Positions 44,160 through 53,283 of a stretch of 64,000 bases of DNA are shown here, piece by piece. Both the position numbers and the translations under genes were made by a program. A model generated the notes under the pieces. It was not told the origin of the DNA and did not search any database. It was given only the letters and a program-made list of their open reading frames with translations. Positions within the stretch are counted from its first letter, which is position 1; each line of letters starts with the position of its first letter. The stretch comes from Bacillus pseudomycoides (lineage in GTDB: Bacteria > Bacillota > Bacilli > Bacillales > Bacillaceae_G): contig NZ_CP064266.1 of assembly GCF_022811845.1 (NCBI RefSeq), positions 4,030,001-4,094,000 on the forward strand, written 5' to 3'.

Positions 44160-45503
44160 ATGTATGATGTTACAATCATCGGCGCTGGAGTAAGTGCTGT
44201 TTTTATGGCTTATGCATTAGATCAAAGCAACAAAAATATCTTAATTCTTGATAAAGGCAAGCCATTAGAATATCGAAATTGTCCTTTAGAACAAGGGGAA
44301 TTATGTAACTGTAATGCATGTGACAAATATTTTGGTTTTGGTGGTCTAGGAAAATCTGAAGGGAAATTTAATTACACAAACGGGTTTGGAGGGGAATTAG
44401 AGAAAAAAATAGGTAAAGAAGTTTTTATAAAACTAATGGATGAAGTAGATAAGATCCTATGTCGTTTTGGTGGAAATTCAGTTCTAAAATACTCCACAGA
44501 CAATCCAAACATTACCAAAAGGGCCGAAGCATGTGGTTTACAAATGCTAACAACACAAGTAAGGCATCTAGGCACTACACTTTCGACCGACATTTTTCAG
44601 CAACTCTACAAATTTTTACGTGACAAGATAGATATCCAGTTTCGCATAAATGTACAACATATTGCTAAACAGAAACAATATTTTAAAATTACTACAAATC
44701 AAGGAGTATTTCATTCTAGGCAATTAGTATTTGCAACTGGACGCTCCGGGGCGGATTGGTTAAAAGAAATGTGCTCTTCCCTTGAAATTGCACAGGAGCA
44801 GACCCGTGTAGACCTAGGTATTCGAGTAGAGATGAAAGAACATCAATTACGCTCAATATTAAAAGACACATTTGAAACAAAACTCTCTTATCAAGATGAC
44901 AATTTCACAGCAACTACTTATTGTATGAATCCCAAAGGACGTATTATTCGTAAGTATGAAGAAGGTTTAGTTATGCCTGATGGACAAAATTTTCGAGAAC
45001 AAAGAATCGGCACTTCCAACTTAAATTTCACGTTATTTATCCCACGTTATTTCCCTACTCTCACAGAAGCAAATTTATACGCAAGTACAATTATAAAAGG
45101 AATTAACCAAGGACGAGATCGAATTGTTGTACAGCGTTTGGAGGATTTATTGAAGGGACAACCTACCTTGGAAAAGATGATGAAATATAATCATATACAA
45201 CCTACACTACAGGGAGATTATGGAGATCTTAATAAAGAAATCCCTCAATTATACATTGAAGGACTCAAAGAATTTTTGCTACGTTTAGAACAATTTATCG
45301 AAGAACCTATCGATAAGGATACTTTACTATATGGAATTGATGGGAAATTTTATACTCCTTCGATTAAAATCAATGAAAGGTTTGAAACAACTATTGCTGG
45401 ATTGTATTTAATTGGAGATTGTTCAGGTATTACTCATTCATTATCTCAAGCAGCAGCAAGTGGCCTATATGTAGGAAAGTGTTTATCTGATAGTTCTCTC
45501 TAA
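44160..45503 (+). CDS. FAD-dependent oxidoreductase
   Basis: 447 aa. N-terminal dinucleotide fold GAGVSAVFMAYAL near residue 8, a Cys-rich loop CPLEQGELCNCNACDKYFGFGGLGKSEGKF near 41-70 (quoted as family block), and a C-terminal FAD site LIGDCSGITHSLSQAAASG near 419. Resembles COG2509-type uncharacterised FAD dehydrogenases. The four closely spaced cysteines could be redox-active. AGGTGA before the ATG. Stands alone; role unknown. Confidence 0.8.
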   Translation: MYDVTIIGAGVSAVFMAYALDQSNKNILILDKGKPLEYRNCPLEQGELCNCNACDKYFGFGGLGKSEGKFNYTNGFGGELEKKIGKEVFIKLMDEVDKILCRFGGNSVLKYSTDNPNITKRAEACGLQMLTTQVRHLGTTLSTDIFQQLYKFLRDKIDIQFRINVQHIAKQKQYFKITTNQGVFHSRQLVFATGRSGADWLKEMCSSLEIAQEQTRVDLGIRVEMKEHQLRSILKDTFETKLSYQDDNFTATTYCMNPKGRIIRKYEEGLVMPDGQNFREQRIGTSNLNFTLFIPRYFPTLTEANLYASTIIKGINQGRDRIVVQRLEDLLKGQPTLEKMMKYNHIQPTLQGDYGDLNKEIPQLYIEGLKEFLLRLEQFIEEPIDKDTLLYGIDGKFYTPSIKINERFETTIAGLYLIGDCSGITHSLSQAAASGLYVGKCLSDSSL

Positions 45504-45574
45504 TTATAAAGAATAGTTAATTCTTCATATACAACAAATAACATCATTATGTAAAAAAGACCGCCTGTAAGGGC

Positions 45575-45820
45575 CATTGCCATCAACTTAAGAATTCAAA
45601 ATTACCCCAAAACGAAAAAACGTACTGACTTCTCAAATTAACTAACTGTAGAGAAAAATTTTTTTCATTTAGGGCGTACATTAAGACCTTAGCTTAATGA
45701 CGATGTGTCATATCCCTAAAATACAGAAAAACGTCATCCTTTCTAATAATCTAGCTTGTTTAGAAAGAATAGTGTTTTTTACACTTTGGGGTAGTCGATA
45801 TTCTTAAGTTGATGGGCATG
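45575..45820. mobile_element. Transposase-less element bounded by IS231-type inverted ends
   Basis: Left end CATTGCCATCAACTTAAGAAT and right end (reverse complement CATGCCCATCAACTTAAGAAT) match at 19 of 21 bases and are IS231 termini. 246 bp, no ORF. Inside, TTAGCTTAATGACGATG resembles the right end of the adjacent IS (TTAGCTTGATAGCGATG), so the element is built of older IS ends. No direct repeat flanks it. MIC231-like or a decayed composite. Confidence 0.65.
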
Positions 45821-45831
45821 TGTCACTACCC
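45821..45831. repeat. Left target-site duplication of the IS
   Basis: TGTCACTACCC directly before the left inverted repeat, identical to 47484-47494. Confidence 0.88.
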
Positions 45832-47483
45832 CATCGCTATCAAGCTAATAAAAAGAAATGCCCCCTAAAATGAAAAAATACGCTATTCTTTCTGTAGAAT
45901 CATAGGAAAGGATGGCGTTTTTTATGTCTGTTTCTGTGTCTAACGAATTACAACTATTTGCTCAAGAGATTCAAAGTGCCCTATCTCCAAATGCCTTACG
46001 AGATCTTGCTAGAGATGTTGGCTTTGTACAACGAACCAGTAAGTACCAAGCAAAAGATTTAGTCGCTTTATGTGTATGGGTGAGCCAAAATGTAGCTATG
46101 ACTTCTTTAACTCAGTTATCTAGCTGTTTAGAAGCATCAACAGAAGTACTCATCAGCCCTGAGGGCTTGAATCAACGATTTAATAAAGCGGCTGTTCAAT
46201 TTTTACAACACCTATTAGCTGAACTACTAAACCAAAAACTGACCTCATCTATGCCAATTTCTTATCCATATACTTCTGTTTTCAAGCGTATTCGTATTTT
46301 AGATTCAACTGCATTTCAACTTCCGGATATATTTTCATCAATTTATCCCGGTGCGGGAGGATGCAGCCATACAGCGGGAGTAAAGATACAGCTTGAGTAT
46401 GATTTATTAAGTGGACAATTCCTTCATATTCATACAGGTCCAGGTAAACAACATGATCGAACCTACGGTTCCCTGTGTGCCCCAACTGTAACAGCGAATG
46501 ATTTATGTATCCGAGATTTAGGTTATTTTCATTTGAAAGATCTTCAACATATACAAGATAAAAAGGCTTATTATATCTCACGTATCAAATCGAATACACG
46601 TATTTATCAAAAAAATCCAAGCCCTGATTATTTTCAAGATGGCAGAATTAAGAAGGGTACAGAGTATATCCAAATAGATATGGAGGTTTTAATGAACTCT
46701 CTTCAGCCAGGACAAACATATGAAATATCCGACGCTTATGTAGGAATGACTGATAAAGTACCAGCTCGTGTGATTGTTCATCGACTAACAAAAGAACAAC
46801 AACAAAAACGATTACACGATCAAACGGTAAGAGAAAAAAAGAAAGGAATGAAATATTCTGCTCGTAGTAAACGACTTAGCGGTATCAATGTATATATGAC
46901 AAATACCCCTATAGATATTGTCCCGATGGGACAAGTACATGATTGGTATTCTTTACGTTGGCAAATCGAGATTTTATTTAAAACATGGAAATCATTCTTT
47001 CATATTCATCATTGTAAAAAGATAAAACGAGAACGATTGGAATGCCATTTGTATGGGCAACTGATTGCCATTCTACTTTGTTCTTCTACCATGTTTCAAA
47101 TGCGGCAATTACTTCTTATGAAAAAGAAACGAGAACTGAGTGAATATAAGGCCATATATATGATTAAAGATTACTTTTTTCTTCTTTTCCAATCGATACA
47201 AAAAAACACCCAAGAGCTATCAAAGGTGTTACTTCGCCTGTTCAATCTCCTACAGCAAAACGGGAGAAAATCTCATCGATATGAGAAGAAAACAGTCTTT
47301 GATATATTAGGTGTCATTTACAATTGTACCATGTTTGATAATCAAGCGGCTTAAATCAAAAAATTGAAACCCATTAGGGTTTATTTCGTATGCAAATCTT
47401 TAAATTCCCTACACGTAGCTTTTAAAAAAAAGAAACAACCTCTACTATAATTAACGTTGTATGTGCTTAGCTTGATAGCGATG
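45832..47483 (+). mobile_element. IS4-family (IS231 group) insertion sequence, complete
   Basis: 1,652 bp with perfect 17-bp terminal inverted repeats (CATCGCTATCAAGCTAA at 45832-45848; its complement at 47467-47483), one transposase gene and an 11-bp target duplication. Size, ends and duplication length fit IS231 elements of the B. cereus group. Intact and recently inserted, since both direct repeats are identical. Confidence 0.92.
45912..47354 (+). CDS. IS231-group transposase
   Basis: 480 aa (or 476 from a second ATG). DDE residues: Asp 131 in RILDSTAFQ, Asp 202 in CIRDLGYF and Glu 353 in YSLRWQIEILFKTWK, the last forming the Y-R-E-K signature of IS4 elements. Full length and uninterrupted, so probably active. 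Confidence 0.95.
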   Translation: MAFFMSVSVSNELQLFAQEIQSALSPNALRDLARDVGFVQRTSKYQAKDLVALCVWVSQNVAMTSLTQLSSCLEASTEVLISPEGLNQRFNKAAVQFLQHLLAELLNQKLTSSMPISYPYTSVFKRIRILDSTAFQLPDIFSSIYPGAGGCSHTAGVKIQLEYDLLSGQFLHIHTGPGKQHDRTYGSLCAPTVTANDLCIRDLGYFHLKDLQHIQDKKAYYISRIKSNTRIYQKNPSPDYFQDGRIKKGTEYIQIDMEVLMNSLQPGQTYEISDAYVGMTDKVPARVIVHRLTKEQQQKRLHDQTVREKKKGMKYSARSKRLSGINVYMTNTPIDIVPMGQVHDWYSLRWQIEILFKTWKSFFHIHHCKKIKRERLECHLYGQLIAILLCSSTMFQMRQLLLMKKKRELSEYKAIYMIKDYFFLLFQSIQKNTQELSKVLLRLFNLLQQNGRKSHRYEKKTVFDILGVIYNCTMFDNQAA

Positions 47484-47494
47484 TGTCACTACCC
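47484..47494. repeat. Right target-site duplication of the IS
   Basis: TGTCACTACCC directly after the right inverted repeat, identical to the left copy. Confidence 0.88.
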
Positions 47495-47533
47495 CTATAT
47501 AGAAATTCATCATTTATTTTAATACGAAATAGT

Positions 47534-47576
47534 AAAAACCAAACTAATATTGCATCTAAATATTAGTTTGGTTTTT
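47534..47576 (-). terminator. Terminator of the YkoS-like gene
   Basis: AAAAACCAAACTAATATT and AATATTAGTTTGGTTTTT pair around a short loop, with T-runs on both sides, 40 bp past the stop. Confidence 0.88.
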
Positions 47577-47614
47577 ATGAATTTACATCGAGAGAGGCAA
47601 TCTATTTCACTCAT

Positions 47615-49294
47615 CTATATCGCTTTATACAAATAAATTTTCCAAGCGGATGTCTTTGATGTAAACACTTTCTCAAGGGATAAATTGTTTTCTACTGCAT
47701 TTTCAATAGGGACAGCAGAAAACATGTATCGACCACCCATTTTTTTAAAATGCTCTATATTTAGTTGTAAATTTTTCAAGCGTTTTTTCGAGTTTTTCTT
47801 AAACATATAGTGTTTTCCAAGTTCATCGGTGAAAATATAACAGCGGCCACCCCACTCGTCAAAATACGTACGAATCGTTTTATTTTTCGCTAGTTCCTTC
47901 TCGATTATTTTTCGAAATTCATATTTATATGATAGCGGATAAAAATTGTTATATGTATCAAGTGTATAGAATCCGTTGTACTGAGCGATAGCAGGATGTA
48001 AACCAATACTAGCGACATGGTACTGCTCCAAAGGTAAACCGATATACTCTTTTATCTCCTGAAATTGTTTTTCTGCAAAAAATTCCTTTACTGAAGGTTT
48101 ACTTTGAAAAATAATTTCTTCATTAAAAAAGCTTAACAAAATAATTTGAGCTATCACAAAACCTGTCACAGCGTGTCTCCATATTTTCCCTTGTAACCAT
48201 AAAACTTTTAATCCAAGAGCAAATAAAACATAAATAACTAACGGGCGCAAAAAATGATAACGTGCAAAATTAAATGTATCCAAAATGTGAAAACGTTTTG
48301 TTAATGGAAGCCAACCTTTATAAAACCAAAAAGCATACCAAATTGACAATGCTATGTTAAACCAGAACAAAAAAACAAAGACTTTTTCTTGCTTCCATCG
48401 CCTCTTGGAAATGATAAAATACAACGCAATAAGTATGACAGGTAAAATAACAAATGTATGGACTGTCATGACATGGTTATGTCCTAAAAGAAAATTTTTC
48501 ACTGTAAGACGGAGAGACCGCCATAACGATAATCTTGCATGAAAATATTCATCTCTGCTGTTAGGTGCAGTGGATAAGAAGAAGGAAGAAACTAAGCGAT
48601 ATTCTACAATCATGTAAATGAGCGTCATATAAACAATTGAAAAAAGAAAACGAAAGTTCCATTCTTTCTTTATTACTACGTCCACTAACCAAAGAATCCC
48701 CATCCCGCTTAAAAAGAAGAAAAAACCTAAAACAATACTCGAATATAGAGGAATAAGAGTGAGTACGAAATAGTTCTTCCACGACCTTTCCCCTTTTCGA
48801 ATATTTAAAAATGCCCAAAGTGCAAGAGGCATTCCAAGAGTACTAAGCATTCCTGACGGCCAAAAAGGAGTAAGAGCAAAAGCCAATGAAACTCCAACCG
48901 AAATGACCATCCATTCCTCTCTAGGTAAAAAATGATGTTTTAAAAGAAGATACATCCCTATAAAAGCAACCACTCTTGTAATCGTCTGACTTAATGCATA
49001 CGCAACCATATTTGGAAAAAAAGCATACAACCAAACAATACCACTAAATTCCGTGCTAAATGCGTTTCTTGATAATTGATTGTTTATCACCTGTGGAATT
49101 GTAGCATCAATCGGACCTATTATCTCCCCGTTCCTTGCCAAAACCTTATACCAGGACAAATTGGAATCAAGATTATCATGAACGCGAATATGCGCATTTT
49201 CTCCAAGAATAAATAAAGGAGACAAATAAAGAATGAGTATAATTGCTGCAAAAACAAGTAACTTTTTTTCTGGGTTGTTCCGGATTGAAAACAT
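47615..49294 (-). CDS. YkoS-like polytopic membrane protein (DUF6044)
   Basis: 559 aa with about ten to eleven membrane segments in the first 380 residues and a soluble C-terminal domain of about 180 residues. Such a layout is common in GT-C-type, polyprenyl-phosphate-sugar-dependent glycosyltransferases; an early extracytoplasmic acidic loop HDNLDSNLSWYK near residue 38 fits. B. subtilis YkoS has similar size and is paired with the glycosyltransferase YkoT; here a YkoT-like pseudogene lies 0.9 kb upstream on the same strand. Presumed function: modifying a cell-surface polymer. Confidence 0.7.
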   Translation of the reverse strand: MFSIRNNPEKKLLVFAAIILILYLSPLFILGENAHIRVHDNLDSNLSWYKVLARNGEIIGPIDATIPQVINNQLSRNAFSTEFSGIVWLYAFFPNMVAYALSQTITRVVAFIGMYLLLKHHFLPREEWMVISVGVSLAFALTPFWPSGMLSTLGMPLALWAFLNIRKGERSWKNYFVLTLIPLYSSIVLGFFFFLSGMGILWLVDVVIKKEWNFRFLFSIVYMTLIYMIVEYRLVSSFFLSTAPNSRDEYFHARLSLWRSLRLTVKNFLLGHNHVMTVHTFVILPVILIALYFIISKRRWKQEKVFVFLFWFNIALSIWYAFWFYKGWLPLTKRFHILDTFNFARYHFLRPLVIYVLFALGLKVLWLQGKIWRHAVTGFVIAQIILLSFFNEEIIFQSKPSVKEFFAEKQFQEIKEYIGLPLEQYHVASIGLHPAIAQYNGFYTLDTYNNFYPLSYKYEFRKIIEKELAKNKTIRTYFDEWGGRCYIFTDELGKHYMFKKNSKKRLKNLQLNIEHFKKMGGRYMFSAVPIENAVENNLSLEKVFTSKTSAWKIYLYKAI

Positions 49295-49427
49295 TCACTA
49301 CACCTCAAGAAATTCTTAAAAAGTTTACTTATAAAATTTCCGAAACGAAAGAAATTATCCCCTTGGTAATCAAGTTGCTATCAATTTTTTACAAACAAGA
49401 AAATTCTTATATAAATGTAAGCGTAGA

Positions 49428-49673
49428 ACAGGATGGCAAAATATTGGAGGAAAGTGGTATCATTTTAGTGTTTCTGGAAGAATGGAAACCGGTCACTTAT
49501 ACAAAGGAAATAACACATACTACTTAAACCCTAGCAAAGGCGAAATGGTAAAAGATTGGTATTATCATGGGTATTACAGGAGCTATTATAATGCTAGCGG
49601 TATTCGAGTAGAAGGTTGGCATTGTATTGATAGGAAATGGTATGAATTTAACAGCTCAGATCGACTAATATAG
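49428..49673 (+). pseudogene. Cell-wall-binding-repeat fragment
   Basis: Frame without a start, containing choline/glucan-binding-type repeats: TGWQNIGGKWYHFSVSGRM, YLNPSKGEMVKDWYYHG and VEGWHCIDRKWYEFNSS, the W-x-x-x-x-G-K-W-Y pattern. C-terminal debris of a larger surface protein. Confidence 0.65.
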
Positions 49674-49813
49674 GTTTATGTATCAGCATGTAGCATGCAA
49701 TATAAAAATCACTCTATCAGTGAAAAGGATTTGATTTATAGGATGATTTTCTTGTTCTAAAATAATAATTGAACGTAAGGAAGAGTGATAGATATTAGAA
49801 GAGTTAGCTATTA

Positions 49814-50026
49814 GTGCCAGCTTCTTTTTATGGGGAAAGAAATGTACAAGCTGAGAATAGCAATACTGTACAACAAACTATACAAAGTAAAAATGGCTGG
49901 TTAAAAGAAGGAAGTTCATGGTACTACTTAAATCCTCATTGTTATTACATGTATACAGGTTGGGATATAATTGATGGGAAATTCCATTATTTTGCTCAAA
50001 ATGGGGCTTGGCAGTACTCTGAATAG
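49814..50026 (+). pseudogene. Second cell-wall-binding fragment with a truncated signal peptide
   Basis: GTG start at 49814 leads into ASFYGERNVQAENS, the end of a signal peptide with a VQA cleavage site, but the hydrophobic core is missing and a stop lies just upstream. Then come repeat units GWLKEGSSWYYLNPHCYYMY and GWDIIDGKFHYFAQNG. A stub of the same protein family as the fragment at 49.4 kb. Confidence 0.5.
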
Positions 50027-50073
50027 TAAGTGGCTCAAATGTTAGATAGAATTCTTCATTTAATCTAAATGAT

Positions 50074-50117
50074 AAAAAGGATTGTGGCAGTGAGATACAC
50101 ATGCTACAATCCTTTTT
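50074..50117. terminator. Bidirectional terminator after the YkoT-like pseudogene
   Basis: AAAAAGGATTGT and ACAATCCTTTTT pair around 20 nt with T-runs on both sides. Confidence 0.85.
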
Positions 50118-50124
50118 ATTATAT

Positions 50125-51101
50125 TTAAGATATATTTGTTTTTTCCTTATTGTATAAAGTTACATCATCTTCTTCTATATTCACAGGCTCTTTTACAACA
50201 TAAATTGGTCGGTTCTTACTTTCTTCATAAATACGAGCGATATATTGATCAACAATACCAAGACCGAGCAGTTGCATACCGCTGAAGAATGTGATGGTAA
50301 CCATAAGAGAAGCCCATCCAGTTTGGATGTCTTGTCCAATAATTTTACGATAACTGAGTATATTAAAACTGCAATAGAAATTAATACAGAGATTAAACCT
50401 AAAGTCATAACCATTCTTAGTGGCTTTGTAGAAAATGCGATAATACCGTCTGAAGCAAATTTAATCATTTTCTTTAACGGATACTTCGTTTCACCCGCAA
50501 AACGTTCATCTCTTTCGTATTCAATATATGTTTGGCGGAATCCAATCCAAGACATCATTCCACGTACGAAACGATTTCGTTCTGTCATTTGTTTGAATAC
50601 ATCTGCTACTTTACGATCGATAAGGCGGAAGTCACCTGTGTCTTTAGGAATATCGATATCAGACATGTAATTTAAGAAGCGGTAGAAATATTTAGCTGTA
50701 ACCAGTTTAAACCAAGTTTCACCGTTACGCTGTTTTCTTTTCGCATAAACAACCTCATAACCTTCTTCCCATTTTGCAATAAGTTCTGGGATGACTTCAG
50801 GTGGATCCTGTAAATCAGCATCAATGATTACGATAGCATCACCTTTGGCAACATCAATTCCTGCTGTTACAGCTATTTGATGTCCAAAATTACGAGCAAA
50901 GTTTACGATTTTAGCACGAGGATCTTCGGCTGAAATACCTTTTTAAATTTCCATTGTCCGATCGGTACTACCATCATTTACAAAGACAAATTCATAATTA
51001 ATATTATTTTGTAGCGTAACAGACTTTAAGCAATTATAACACTCTTGTGCTACTTCTTCTTCAAAATACATAGGAACGATGATTGAAATAAGTTTCTCCA
51101 A
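50125..51101 (-). pseudogene. YkoT-like family 2 glycosyltransferase with a stop and a frameshift
   Basis: From TTG 51101 (GGAGG) the frame reads EKLISIIVPMYFEEE and FVFVNDGSTDRTMEI, the GT-A start of polyprenyl-phosphate glycosyltransferases, then TAA (50943-50945) where Leu is expected. The frame continues through DADLQDPPEVIPELI (the metal DxD region), RRMDIPKDTGDFRLIDR-like DIPKDTGDFRLIDRKV and two C-terminal membrane segments. A base is missing in the A-run at 50343-50346; the true C-terminus IVDQYIARIYEESKNRP then reads on to 50125. Two lesions, so inactive. Confidence 0.87.
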
Positions 51102-51137
51102 GTTTTTATCCTCCTTGTAGCAGCAATATATATTAAT

Positions 51138-51233
51138 TTATTGGAAATGGTTTTGTTTGTTGAATGTCCAAAGTTTATTAAGGAAAAAGTTCATAATCAT
51201 ACCAACACCGATAGAAAAATTTGTGAGATAAAC
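51138..51233 (-). pseudogene. C-terminal stub of a GtrA-type membrane protein
   Basis: About 31 codons before a stop: VYLTNFSIGVGMIMNFFLNK, then LWTFNKQNHFQ. The NFFxNxxWTF block is the hallmark C-terminus of GtrA flippase-like proteins, which usually partner YkoT-type glycosyltransferases. The first three quarters are gone. Confidence 0.65.
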
Positions 51234-51324
51234 TTATTTATGAAAAGTTTATCAACTAATATGAACAGGCTAATTGTATTAAAAGTTAATACAATTAAAT
51301 TTACAGTTAGGAATTTAAAAAATA

Positions 51325-51471
51325 ATGATAAATCTTTATGCTATTGGTTTAACAATGGCGCAAATGCTGGTAGAAGTTGCAGGAAGATATCATTATTCTG
51401 TTACAATGTCTATGGTTATTTTAGCTGCTTTGGGTATGAATCATCTATACAAACATAGTAATGCCCGTTAG
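51325..51471 (+). pseudogene. C-terminal stub of a membrane glycosyltransferase
   Basis: 48 codons: AQMLVEVAGRYHYSVTMSMV, then ILAALGMNHLYKHS. Resembles the final membrane segment of GT-C mannosyltransferase-type proteins, with the VEVxGRYHY pattern. No start region remains, and it is convergent with the GtrA stub. Confidence 0.4.
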
Positions 51472-51491
51472 TATGACAGAATTAAATATAT

Positions 51492-51554
51492 GTAAACGTC
51501 AAGTAACTCCAAAATATACAATAAAAGTTGATTTTGGAGTTATTTGACGTTTAC
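51492..51554 (+). terminator. Long hairpin, probable terminator
   Basis: GTAAACGTCAAGTAACTCC and its near-perfect complement (GGAGTTATTTGACGTTTAC) form a stem of over 20 bp, followed by TTCACTTTTTTT. Ends the transcript of the stub at 51325. Confidence 0.65.
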
Positions 51555-51654
51555 TTCACTTTTTTTCGGCACTCTGCATCTAGTCGGGAAATCTGTTGAC
51601 CACTTTCACCTTAACTGAGAAGAATATGATTCTAAACTTAAATGGGTACAGTTT

Positions 51655-51876
51655 TTATTGATGTACATTGAAAATGAAGTTATTTAATTCTACTGTTTCA
51701 ATTATGCATAACAACATCAAAATACTTAAATAGTGTTGAAAATTATAGACCTTTATTTCCACAAAACAGTTTCTATCCAATGTTTTAATGGGGTCACCAA
51801 TAATTGTATTTACATCAGTCATTTGTTTTAAATGCTGCACAGTTGTTATCATTAACCCTTGAATTGGATGTTCCAT
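51655..51876 (-). pseudogene. Truncated GerW (YtfJ)-like protein
   Basis: The first 31 residues MEHPIQGLMITTVQHLKQM and TDVNTIIGDPIK match the start of GerW/YtfJ, a protein needed for full germination response of B. subtilis spores. After that the sequence departs from the family and stops at 73 aa instead of about 150. Directly follows the DUF2953 gene, as ytfI-ytfJ do in B. subtilis. Confidence 0.7.
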
Positions 51877-51884
51877 TGTATCCC

Positions 51885-52507
51885 CTATGTTTGAACAGAT
51901 TTTTCTGTGCCAACAGATCGTTGTTTCCTCATGAATATAAGTAACATAAGTGCAGCTATTATCGACCGATAAATGCGAAATGACGCTGTTAATTCACACT
52001 TCGATGCAAAACCTTTTCCTTGAAACACAGGTGTAATTTCAAGCGCTGGTATATCAATAATATACATATATTCTCCAACAACCCCGACAACCATTCCTTT
52101 TGTAGACCACGCAAACCCTGTTACAATTCCCGTACTAGCTGCGTCCCCTGTTCCAATTTGTGAATACCATCTCCAATGATTGATTTTCACTCTTTTCAGA
52201 AATTTTTTGATTGTAGAATGAATCTCTTGCAACTTTTTTACTATCTCTCCAATGCTATCGGGCTGTGCCATTACTTTATTTTCAATACCGCCCTCTTCTT
52301 CTGCTTTTTCAATTTTTTGTCCAGTCTTTTTTTCTGTTTTTCCATTCTTTCTAACACATCAAACGTATATTGAATCATCCATATTTTCACTTGTAGCAAA
52401 CACTGTTTTTCCATTTCTGAATATAAGAAAGTAACTTTTAACGATATTTTCGACAATAATATATATAAAATAAGCAATAGAACAATTCCAATTATAAACC
52501 ACTTCAT
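51885..52507 (-). pseudogene. DUF2953 (YtfI-like) membrane protein, frameshifted
   Basis: From ATG 52507 an N-terminal membrane segment (WFIIGIVLLLILYILLS) and KVTFLYSE lead to a stop at 52271. A base missing in the run at 52313-52318 explains it: adding one A continues the frame as IEKAEEEGGIENKVMAQPD and on through the DUF2953 core (INHWRWYSQIGTGDAASTGI, then GMVVGVVGEYMYI and ITPVFQGK) to 51885. YtfI is the usual partner of GerW. Confidence 0.8.
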
Positions 52508-52757
52508 CCCTATGATCCTTTCATTCCATATTCATTATCGACATGTTCAAAAAGATTAAACAAATTAAGAAAAAAATAATTTTATGTATTTTTCTGAATA
52601 TAAAAAGTGTTGTGGTATTTTATAAATAGAAAAATTTTCGTTGTAAAATTAGGACGCTTAGCATGAATGTTTTAAAAGGTGAGTAGCATGGTTATAATGA
52701 CAATTGTTAGGAAATAAGAAGAAACTGTATAAATTTCTGAAATGTACCCATAAACAG

Positions 52758-52806
52758 AAACACCTCTTGTACCATATCTAATTAAATACGGTATAAGAGG
52801 TGTTTT
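52758..52806 (+). terminator. Orphan terminator on the plus strand
   Basis: AAACACCTCTTGTACC and GGTATAAGAGGTGTTT pair (one bulge/mismatch) and are followed by TTTTCTTG. No plus-strand gene lies upstream; a TATAAT at 52693-52698 could start a transcript of about 100 nt ending here. Confidence 0.6.
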
Positions 52807-52911
52807 TTCTTGTTTTATTCTATTGGATTACTCTATATCGTTCTACTTCAATTAGGTTCTCCTATATTTAAGAATCCGCTGTAAGCCAAAGATAATCTTT
52901 ACATTATCCTG

Positions 52912-53055
52912 TTATTGATTATTCTGTTCTTGAATTTCTTCAGACGGTTCTTCAGTTGGATCTGGCTCATCTTCATCAACGCCATTGCAACCGCACAAGA
53001 AACCTACAGATAAAATAGTAGACATGATAGCAAGTAGATATTTTCTTTTCTTCAA
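52912..53055 (-). CDS. Small lipoprotein
   Basis: 47 aa, TTG start with AAGGAG. Positively charged KKRKYLLAIMSTILSVGFLC GC-type signal with a lipobox (FLCGC) near residue 21-23, then an acidic, low-complexity tail (DEDEPDPTEEPSEEIQEQ). Too short for automatic calls but well formed. Function unknown. Confidence 0.65.
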   Translation of the reverse strand: MKKRKYLLAIMSTILSVGFLCGCNGVDEDEPDPTEEPSEEIQEQNNQ

Positions 53056-53283
53056 GTGATTATTGCTCCTTTCAGATAAATATTTATGTTATTATCATCC
53101 GCTTAAAGAAAAAGAATATGCTAAAGTTTCCCCAACATTTTTTCCTTTATATCAAATTAGAACCAAATTCAATAATTAAGGGATTGACTAAATGTCTGTG
53201 GTTTATCGCAAAACATATCTCGAGGAAAAGTTACTTTAGTAAAAATGTGCAAGATTATGTACTGTGATTTATCAAAAGTATCA

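Noticed and set aside
46282..46581. 99-codon minus-strand ORF
   Set aside because: Antisense to the DDE core of the transposase; shadow of a real gene.
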